9,037 nt of DNA from positions 1-9,037 of the forward strand of contig NZ_CAMYEZ010000095.1 in NCBI RefSeq assembly GCF_947254915.1, read 5' to 3'. This DNA comes from an uncultured Porphyromonas sp. GTDB lineage: Bacteria; Bacteroidota; Bacteroidia; Bacteroidales; Porphyromonadaceae. This document shows, in pieces, positions 1 to 6,141 of this stretch. Below the pieces are notes generated by a model. That model was not told the DNA's origin. It did not search any database and worked only from the letters and a program-made list of their open reading frames with translations. The translations under genes and the position numbers were made by a program. How positions within the stretch are numbered: position 1 is the first letter of the stretch; each line of letters starts with the position of its first letter.

Positions 1-33
1 GGGCTTGCGGTTAACTTGGGGGCGAGCGAGCGA

Positions 34-50
34 AGCATTGGCACAAACGA
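34..50. repeat. Left copy of a bipartite inverted flank repeat
   Basis: The sequence agcattg directly joined to gcacaaacga occurs here, running into the terminator stem. The same two blocks occur in inverted orientation at 8981-9002 with a 5-bp insert between them, giving 17 matching bases. The pair brackets the complete operon. Confidence 0.55.
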
Positions 51-96
51 CAGCCCCCACGGGTCTCTGGTCGTAGAGAGCCGTGGGGGCTGTCGT
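47..96 (-). terminator. Strong terminator hairpin at the end of the hmu operon
   Basis: The perfect 16-bp arms acgacagcccccacgg (47-62) and ccgtgggggctgtcgt (81-96) are followed inward by one mismatch and five more pairs (64-68 with 75-79), leaving a 6-nt loop. On the minus strand the stem is followed by TTTGTG, a short T-rich tail. It lies 88 bp after the hmuV stop codon. The symmetrical stem could also stop transcription arriving from the left on the plus strand. Confidence 0.85.
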
Positions 97-99
97 GAT

Positions 100-176
100 T
101 TAGGAGCTATTTAGGGGCTGGTTAGCGCTCTTTTAGCGATGGGTTAGGGATGGCTTAGCGGTCTGTGAGCTGTCTG
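100..176. repeat. 11-bp tandem repeat array downstream of hmuV
   Basis: TTAG starts at 100, 111, 122, 133, 144 and 155, an exact 11-bp period. A decayed seventh unit (tgagctgtctg) sits at 166-176, just before the hmuV stop codon at 184-186. The units share TTAG followed by a G/C-rich variable part, for example ttaggggctgg and ttagcgatggg. The array lies between the last gene and the terminator hairpin. No coding frame crosses it. Confidence 0.75.
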
Positions 177-183
177 CTCTGGT

Positions 184-522
184 TTACTCCTCGGGGATGT
201 AGATGACCTCGCCATTCTCCAGCTCGTAGGCGATGCCGACGCGCTTGCCTCGGCGCTGACTGGAGGCGTCCTCGCTGTCGGTCGGTGTGTACCGCTCGAT
301 GGTGGAGCCTTTCTTGGAGATGATCTCCATATTGTCCTTACCGGGGTTCTTGATGATGGTAAAGTCCTCCTGCGTGAGCATCTCGGTCATGCTAAACTTT
401 GTGACCAGTGCCACCATCAGCGCCACGGCAAAGACCATCGCCACGTCAAAGAGGTTGCTCACGAGCGACGATGGATCGGTATCGTCGTGGCGTAGGGTGC
501 GTCGCTTACTTCTTCGTCTCAT
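184..522 (-). CDS. hmuV: HmuV, small ExbD-like membrane protein (DUF2149 type)
   Basis: This 112-residue protein has a basic N-terminus (RRRSKRR), one predicted membrane helix at about residues 24-42, and a short soluble C-terminal part. The helix opens with N-L-F-D-V (Asp26), the pattern of the proton-carrying Asp at the start of the ExbD/TolR helix. The basic N-terminus predicts that it faces the cytoplasm, which puts the C-terminal part in the periplasm. The C-terminus carries G-x-R-V-G-x-A-Y-x-L-x-N-G-E-V-I-Y-I-P, which I recall as the DUF2149 signature. The gene overlaps the end of hmuU by 17 bp, so the two are probably translationally coupled and made together. It is the last gene of the operon. 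I infer that it pairs with HmuU as an ExbD-like stator or plug subunit. The family is confident; the proton-channel role is inference. Confidence 0.88.
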   Translation of the reverse strand: MRRRSKRRTLRHDDTDPSSLVSNLFDVAMVFAVALMVALVTKFSMTEMLTQEDFTIIKNPGKDNMEIISKKGSTIERYTPTDSEDASSQRRGKRVGIAYELENGEVIYIPEE

Positions 523-1123
523 CTTCAGCTTGAGTTAGGAGTTCGTCGATGTAGTCGATGTAGATGAGCTCTTGGTGGTGATAGCGGTGCAGCCTCTGCA
601 AGGTTAGATAGCCAATGGCGGAGACGAAGAGTCCCAGCACGGTGGTTGCAAAGGCGACCTGCATATTGTACGCCATAGTTGCCATATCGCCACTGCTAAG
701 CCCGACGAGCGCTGGTCCCATTGGTATGAGGGTACCCATCAGTCCGAGGATTGGGCCGAACTTGGTCAAGACTTGCGGGTAGACGAGTCGCTTGTCGAGG
801 CGTAGCTCATACTCGCCGATGAGTAGGCTACGCTCAGCAGCGGGAGCTGTGAGGAGCGAGCGCAGGAGCTCCTCAAAGAGGTCTAGCCGTGCTGTCTCTT
901 GGCTTTCACCGCCTAGCTCTTGGCGCAGTCTGCCGAGTAGTGCGCTGGCGTCTTCACGCTGATGAGCGAAGTAGCGTCGCTGTAGTCGCTTGTAGCGCTG
1001 TGCCCGCTCGATGAGTCCGCCCAGCATGAGGAGGGCTAGGAGGAAGAGTAGGAGTAGTCCAATGATTACCGGTATGAGTAGACCATTGGAGAGGAGAAAC
1101 ATAGTGTCTGAAATGAATTTCAT
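506..1123 (-). CDS. hmuU: HmuU, MotA/TolQ/ExbB-family proton channel subunit
   Basis: This 205-residue inner-membrane protein has three predicted helices: about residues 15-38, about 122-140 and about 154-176. A cytoplasmic, Arg- and Glu-rich stretch (about 39-118) lies between the first two. The last two helices carry the ExbB/TolQ/MotA hallmark: F-G-P-I-L-G-L-M-G-T, then a S-S-G-D turn, then a F-A-T-T-V-L-G-L helix with Thr160/Thr161. Family members form a pentameric proton channel around a dimer of an ExbD-like partner, and HmuV, encoded next with a 17-bp overlap, is the obvious partner here. The start ATG lies 26 bp after the hmuT stop. No clear Shine-Dalgarno sequence is visible, which is normal for this phylum. 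The function probably concerns HmuS rather than the general TonB system, because the gene is embedded with hmuS and no tonB is present. Confidence 0.92.
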   Translation of the reverse strand: MKFISDTMFLLSNGLLIPVIIGLLLLFLLALLMLGGLIERAQRYKRLQRRYFAHQREDASALLGRLRQELGGESQETARLDLFEELLRSLLTAPAAERSLLIGEYELRLDKRLVYPQVLTKFGPILGLMGTLIPMGPALVGLSSGDMATMAYNMQVAFATTVLGLFVSAIGYLTLQRLHRYHHQELIYIDYIDELLTQAEDETKK

Positions 1124-1149
1124 AGTAATCTGTTGTGTGTATAACTATC

Positions 1150-1854
1150 TTATTTGCGTGAGCCTTTTGCCTTGATGAGCATGGCTATATAGCCGATGAG
1201 CATGCCGCCAGCGAGGGTTGCGAGGAGGATGCACAGCTCTCTAGGTGAGGAGCTGTCTAGCTGGACCTCTGGAGCTTGGGTGCGCTCTGGTATGAGGATG
1301 TAGGCTATGACGCTACCCACGGCTAGCACCCCAGCCAAGAGCATAGCGAGCAGACGGAGGAACTCCCGATCACGTATCAGGCGAGGTATCAACTCGATGA
1401 GTAATAGGAGCACCACAGCAAAGGTTATGGTCACTGCCCAGTAATGAACCCCAGGTATGCTGTAGATGACGAAGCTCCTCAGGTAGCATAGCGCAGGTAG
1501 CATCAGTAGCGAGGGTAACCATACAGCTATCTGGTGGCAAGCGGTCATGACCGCTACGACTAGTCCCTCTCGATGATAGATCGTACGCAGAGGTCGGTGC
1601 GCGGGGCGGTAGGTGACGACTGCCATGGTGAGCAGTAGCTCTAGCGAGACCATCATGGCGAGTGTGGAGAGCTGCTCTGCCTGACGTAGCATAGCGTCGA
1701 GGGCTAGCTTGCTCACCCGCAGAGTCGCCTGATGGGTCGCCACCAAGCCTACGATATAGAGTACCGCATGTGCTAGTCGCACCCTACGATCAGATCGTAC
1801 GGCTGTGGTGGTGAGCGCCACTAGGAGCGCAAAGATGGAAACGATGAGTATCAT
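1150..1854 (-). CDS. hmuT: HmuT, polytopic inner-membrane protein of the haem-uptake operon
   Basis: This 234-residue hydrophobic protein has about seven predicted helices: residues 1-18, 27-45, 63-82, 97-125 (long), 138-157, 166-188 and 206-227. It has no recognisable catalytic motif. Several charged or metal-capable residues lie in or near helices: His29, His41, Glu72, His107, His137 and Glu154. The start ATG lies only 3 bp after the hmuS stop, so translation is probably coupled to hmuS. The name comes from gene order in the Porphyromonas hmu locus; it should not be confused with the unrelated periplasmic haem-binding HmuT of ABC haem transporters. It may be the membrane hub joining HmuS to the HmuU/HmuV channel, or a route for iron or porphyrin. 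Both are inference. The identity by context is good; the function is unknown. Confidence 0.82.
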   Translation of the reverse strand: MILIVSIFALLVALTTTAVRSDRRVRLAHAVLYIVGLVATHQATLRVSKLALDAMLRQAEQLSTLAMMVSLELLLTMAVVTYRPAHRPLRTIYHREGLVVAVMTACHQIAVWLPSLLMLPALCYLRSFVIYSIPGVHYWAVTITFAVVLLLLIELIPRLIRDREFLRLLAMLLAGVLAVGSVIAYILIPERTQAPEVQLDSSSPRELCILLATLAGGMLIGYIAMLIKAKGSRK

Positions 1855-1857
1855 CTC

Positions 1858-4800
1858 TTACTTCGTACGCTTCTTACGTCTGCTGTAAAGGAGGGAGAGT
1901 ACCAGTATGAGGACGAGTACGACACCTCCTATGATGACTATCTCGGTCGTGGAGAAACTATCCTGATCCTCTGCAGAGGCAGAGCCTGAGGAGTGCTTCT
2001 TGTCCTGAGCCTTGTCCGAGTCTTTTGAGAGTACCTGCTGCTTTTGGCCAGACTGTGAGGTCACTTTGAGCGCTTTGTCTAGGGCGGTGGTGTACTCTTG
2101 CTGTTGCTCGGGTGTGAGTTGATCTTGGATCATCTTACGCAGCTTAGCATTGTCACAGACCATACCGCTACAGCCAGCACCTGCCTTTGCCAAGCTCTCG
2201 GCATGGAGCCGAGCGATGGTCTGCTTTTGCTCAGCAGTCGCCTGCCAGTAGCCCTTGCGAATGGTCTCCATCATGGAGGCGGTGAGGTCTTGCAGGGCTG
2301 CGGGGTTGTTGCGCTCGAAGAAGTCAACGGTGCCGAGCTGGTGCTTGTCCACGACATACATATCGTAGAGAGCATCCCAGAGCTCCTTGTCGATGGCGGA
2401 GGGCTTCATAACGTTCCACGCATAGGTATTGCGGATGGTTTCGTCGATAGCATCTGCCGCTCCAGCGCCCTCTTTGAGCTGCTCACGCACATAGGTGGGG
2501 TTGAGGATGGTGGTGCGAGCTTCGATGCCGATAGCTTGCTTGATCTCCTGCGTCTTGACACGACGACGGTTGCGCAGATCGGTAAAGTAGCCCTCGGGGT
2601 CTTTGCCTGTGACGTGACGCACGGAGAGGGTGAGCCCGCCCATAAACTCATAGACGTGATCCAAGCTTAGCGCACCCCACGTATTGCTCTGACGGGGCTG
2701 AACGACGGCATCGGTGTTTTGCAGTGCCGCCTCAAAGATACCCTTGGCGGTCTCGCCCCAGAGCTCTTCATCTCCATAGATGGCGCCCATATTGTTCATA
2801 TAGACCTCGGCAATCTCGCTCTCTTTCTCCCAGCGGTCACCGCTCTCGACGAACTCCTGAATGCCAGTACCGTAGGCACCGTTGAGACCGCCGAAGATGC
2901 GCTTGCCACTAAGCTTACGAGCCTGCTCGGGGGGAACGCCATGCTCTAGGAGTACACGCTCCGCCTCGACACGTCCGAGGGCAATCTGGTTGGGCGTCTT
3001 GCCATCCTTGGTCTCTGCGACGAGGTCTATAGCCTTTTGCAAGAGGAAGAGACGGGAGGCAGCGATGTCTCGGAGTTGGCCCGAGGTCTGTATGACCACA
3101 TCCACACGGGGTCTGCCGAGCTCCTTGATGGGGATGACGCGTACGTCGATCACTTTGCCACGGCGGTCACGCACGGGCTCGACACCGAGGAGCGCCATAA
3201 TCTCAGCGATGGTGGTGCCCTCGCTCTCGATGAAGCTACTGCTCCAGAGCGTGAAGCTCACCTTGCGCGGTATCGAATCGTTGTGACGAGAGCGGTAGTC
3301 AGCGATAAGCGCATCGGCTAGTTGCTGTCCATCTTCCCACGCCTTTGCCGTGGGCGTCATCTCGGGATCAATAGCGTAGAGGTTGCGCCCGGTGGGTAGT
3401 ACGGAGGGGCTGGCGATGAAGTCCCCGCCTGGCGAAGGTGCCGTATAGCCACCACTGAGCGCATTGGCGAGCGAAGCTAGCTCGAGCTGTGGCGAAGTGA
3501 CCAGCATACGCTTGTAATATGGTATCTGCGCTACGGAGCGACGTAACAGACTGATACCCTCGGCGAGGAGTACCAGCTTGGGGTCTTTCTTCGTCTCGGC
3601 ACTGGCGGGCTTGCCGTGAGGAGGCATACCGCCACCCATTCCCTTAGGCATATCCTTAGGCATATCCTTAGGCATACCTTTGGACATCCCCTTTGGCATA
3701 CCACCGCCCATCATACCTGCAGGCATACCGCCCATCATACCAGCCTGAGCGCTCTCCTCTTGTTGTGCCTTGAGGAACTGATCGGCACGTGCTAGCTCGG
3801 CACGACTAACGCCTAGTGACTGAATGAGCGCATCAACCTCTCCTGAGGGAATCTCCCGATCCTGAACACGAGCCACGAAGCGGTCGGCAGGACGGAGGTA
3901 ACGAGCGTTGAAGTAGACATCGTCCTTGATCTGAGCGTCGGTAATCCGTCCGCGAGACTTGTCCACTTGAGCTAGTGCATAGGCTATCGGGTCAACCGAG
4001 AGAAGGCGGACACTGGAGCGAATCTTTTCTGAGCTGAAGGGGACACCTGTCGTGTACATACCGCCTACTATCTTGGCGTGAGCTAGCTCATCAACAAAGT
4101 TGGCAATCAGCTCAATTTCGTCTCTCGTATAGGGCTTGCTCATCGTGGAGTCTAGCTTGAGGTCTCTGTGGAAGCCCTTAGCAATGGTCATCTCTTTAAT
4201 CCGCTTGGAGAGCACGTCGTCATCTTTTTCCGAAGCTAGATAGCGATCGGTCAAGTCGCGTAGCGGTTGCATCTCTTTGTCTAGCTGTGTATTGATAAAG
4301 GGCGGAGCTAAGTAAGAGACTGCCTGCCCGTAGGAGCGACGCTTGGCGATCATACACTCGCCGACGTTTGCCGTTGTGTAGTAATAGATGTGTGGCAGGT
4401 CGCGCACGAGTCTGTCGGTGTAGTCGTAGTTGCTTAGCGCTACCTGCTTGCCGGGGATAAACTCCAAACTGCCATGCGTGCCGAAGTGCATCAGGACATC
4501 AGCGTGCCAGCCGTTGCGAGCCCACAGATAGCTGGCTATGTATGGGTAAGCGGGTACGGAGGTGGAGCCGTGTACCATCTTGAAGTCTAAATCCCCGCTA
4601 CCAGTTCCTGGCTGAGGTAGGAGAGCTACCTTACCATAAGTGAGTCGGGTCACCGCAATGCCCTCGACACCGTCACGCTCTAAGACGAGGTCGTGTCCAG
4701 GTATCGCTCCGTAGCGACCTTCTATGCTGTCCTTGAGTGCTGGGGGAAAGGTGTCATCAATCCACTGCGTCAGCTCTTTCGTCGATACAAAGGCAGGGTA

Positions 4801-6108
4801 GTTGCTGTGTAGCATCATCTGCTTGTTGCCCTCCGCATAGTTGTTGTAGAGTGCGCCACGAGACATCAGATCCTTGGCAAAAGCCTCCTCCGTGTCGGGC
4901 AATCCCGTCAGGTCGTACCCTTGGCTCTGTAGATACTTCAGAACATTGTAGAGCGAGGGCACAACTTCAATGCCTTGCGCCACGAGACTGTTTTGTCCAG
5001 GACCCTTGAAGTAGAAGAGTGCTATGCGCTTGTCCGCGTTGCTCATCGTCTGTAGCTTGACATAGCGGTGGAGTAGTGAGCAGAAGTCGGGCAGACGCTC
5101 GGGTATTGTGTGAAACTCCTTAAAGCCCTGCTTATTCTCCCGCAGTGTCACCAGCGCAAAGGGGAGGATCGTACCATCTATCTCAGGCGTTACGACTGTC
5201 TGGCTGAGATAGCCACCCCACATACCTTGCTTGTCTTTGATCCAGTCGTCATATAGCTCCGATACGAGGAGCGGAGTGAAGATAGGTACGTTGTGCTCCT
5301 TGAGCCAAGCGATGGCGGGGTCGCCACCGAAGCGACCGTGTGCGAAGTAGATGACCGCCTGTGGCTTGATCTCCGTGAGGAACTCCAGTCGACGTGTCAT
5401 AGCGCTGATTGGGTAGACGTTAAAGCCCGACTCCTCTAGCGCTCCGATCAACTCGTCCAAGTAGTCTCGGCTTGATCCGAAGGGGCCTGCGATACCTGTA
5501 AAGAGCGCAATGCGAGGAGCGCCCTCCTTGTATCCATGCTCGTTGTAGTACTTTTGAAAGCTCTCGACGCTGTCGAAGGCTAGGTCGGGGTCTTCGTCCG
5601 TAAAGAGCAGGTCGTAGCCGTACTCTACAGGCTCTTCGATAGTGCCCGTACGGAGCGACTTACCGAGGATTTCCTTACGGATATAGTTGAAGGCCGAGCG
5701 ATAGTTGCTCGTACCGCCATTAGTAAGGTACACCTCGAGCTTAAGCTGCTGGATGGAGTCGACATTGGAGATACTATTCTCAGGCGTTGTGGTCATGTAG
5801 GCGAGGTACTTCAGGCCCTTCTCTTCGCCCAGTTGCTTGATCAGTGCACGGTCCTCGTCGGTCCACTTGAGTCCCATGCCGAAGGCGATCATAGCGTCGT
5901 AGTTCTTCAGCTCGGAGAGATCCGTGACAGCTGTGAGGCGCACATTCTCCTTGTCGGTTGCAGCCGCCATACGAGAGGCTACGAAGTCTGGCATATTGAC
6001 CAGTGCGACTCGCACTGGCTTAGGCCACAAGAGATAGGCGCAGAGGATGATGACGCCCAGCAGTAGTGTGGCGCCGATGTAGTAGAGATGCTTCTTAGAG
6101 AAAGTCAT
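1858..6108 (-). CDS. hmuS: HmuS, membrane-tethered CobN/ChlH-type haem chelatase (dechelatase)
   Basis: This 1416-residue protein belongs to the CobN / Mg-chelatase H family, as shown by the signature M-H-F-G-T-H-G-S-L-E-F-I-P-G-K at 540-554 (His541, His545, Glu549). It begins with KK followed by a membrane helix (about 11-28). It ends with a hydrophilic linker (about 1345-1385), a second helix (about 1390-1408) and a basic tail RRKKR. By the positive-inside rule both ends face the cytoplasm, which places the chelatase body in the periplasm. Ordinary CobN and ChlH are soluble cytoplasmic proteins working with ATPase subunits; none is encoded here. Homologues in Porphyromonas and Bacteroides have been linked to removing iron from haem while leaving the porphyrin intact. 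Odd features are a Met-rich 12-bp repeat insert (791-831) and a C-x4-C pair (1313/1318). The start ATG lies 33 bp after hmuR. Family and locus are confident; direction of chelation rests on recalled work. Confidence 0.93.
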   Translation of the reverse strand: MTFSKKHLYYIGATLLLGVIILCAYLLWPKPVRVALVNMPDFVASRMAAATDKENVRLTAVTDLSELKNYDAMIAFGMGLKWTDEDRALIKQLGEEKGLKYLAYMTTTPENSISNVDSIQQLKLEVYLTNGGTSNYRSAFNYIRKEILGKSLRTGTIEEPVEYGYDLLFTDEDPDLAFDSVESFQKYYNEHGYKEGAPRIALFTGIAGPFGSSRDYLDELIGALEESGFNVYPISAMTRRLEFLTEIKPQAVIYFAHGRFGGDPAIAWLKEHNVPIFTPLLVSELYDDWIKDKQGMWGGYLSQTVVTPEIDGTILPFALVTLRENKQGFKEFHTIPERLPDFCSLLHRYVKLQTMSNADKRIALFYFKGPGQNSLVAQGIEVVPSLYNVLKYLQSQGYDLTGLPDTEEAFAKDLMSRGALYNNYAEGNKQMMLHSNYPAFVSTKELTQWIDDTFPPALKDSIEGRYGAIPGHDLVLERDGVEGIAVTRLTYGKVALLPQPGTGSGDLDFKMVHGSTSVPAYPYIASYLWARNGWHADVLMHFGTHGSLEFIPGKQVALSNYDYTDRLVRDLPHIYYYTTANVGECMIAKRRSYGQAVSYLAPPFINTQLDKEMQPLRDLTDRYLASEKDDDVLSKRIKEMTIAKGFHRDLKLDSTMSKPYTRDEIELIANFVDELAHAKIVGGMYTTGVPFSSEKIRSSVRLLSVDPIAYALAQVDKSRGRITDAQIKDDVYFNARYLRPADRFVARVQDREIPSGEVDALIQSLGVSRAELARADQFLKAQQEESAQAGMMGGMPAGMMGGGMPKGMSKGMPKDMPKDMPKGMGGGMPPHGKPASAETKKDPKLVLLAEGISLLRRSVAQIPYYKRMLVTSPQLELASLANALSGGYTAPSPGGDFIASPSVLPTGRNLYAIDPEMTPTAKAWEDGQQLADALIADYRSRHNDSIPRKVSFTLWSSSFIESEGTTIAEIMALLGVEPVRDRRGKVIDVRVIPIKELGRPRVDVVIQTSGQLRDIAASRLFLLQKAIDLVAETKDGKTPNQIALGRVEAERVLLEHGVPPEQARKLSGKRIFGGLNGAYGTGIQEFVESGDRWEKESEIAEVYMNNMGAIYGDEELWGETAKGIFEAALQNTDAVVQPRQSNTWGALSLDHVYEFMGGLTLSVRHVTGKDPEGYFTDLRNRRRVKTQEIKQAIGIEARTTILNPTYVREQLKEGAGAADAIDETIRNTYAWNVMKPSAIDKELWDALYDMYVVDKHQLGTVDFFERNNPAALQDLTASMMETIRKGYWQATAEQKQTIARLHAESLAKAGAGCSGMVCDNAKLRKMIQDQLTPEQQQEYTTALDKALKVTSQSGQKQQVLSKDSDKAQDKKHSSGSASAEDQDSFSTTEIVIIGGVVLVLILVLSLLYSRRKKRTK
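3642..3701 (-). repeat. 12-bp tandem repeat inside hmuS encoding Met-Pro-Lys units
   Basis: Five 12-bp units occur in register: ccttaggcatat at 3642 and 3654, ccttaggcatac at 3666, then diverged copies at 3678 and 3690. Each encodes a four-residue unit of the type M-P-K-G/D (one M-S-K-G). Because the unit length is a multiple of three, gain or loss of copies would change the protein length without breaking the frame. The repeat forms the core of a Met-rich insert (12 Met between residues 791 and 828). Confidence 0.85.
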
Positions 6109-6141
6109 AAGAAAGAAAGTCTTAGTAGGGGAGAAGTCCTT

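Noticed and set aside
1..33. gagc-type short repeats at the left edge
   Set aside because: Only three partial copies of a 4-bp unit, which is too little to call.
1785..1799. Palindrome tacgatc-a-gatcgta inside hmuT, with gatcgtacg also at 1578
   Set aside because: It falls in codons for an Arg-rich stretch, has no promoter beside it, and the repeat is short enough to be chance.
1150..1854. HmuT as the periplasmic haem-binding protein of an ABC haem importer (same name in other bacteria)
   Set aside because: This protein is a multi-helix membrane protein with no signal peptide plus soluble domain, and no ABC ATPase or permease is encoded nearby. The names coincide only.
2098..2670. Long plus-strand open frame opposite hmuS (190 codons)
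   Set aside because: It lies wholly within a confidently identified gene on the other strand, and its product has no recognisable domain. High-GC antisense frames like this are common.
6109..6141. Possible internal promoter or terminator in the hmuR-hmuS gap
   Set aside because: Only 33 bp, with no TAnnTTTG element and no convincing stem.
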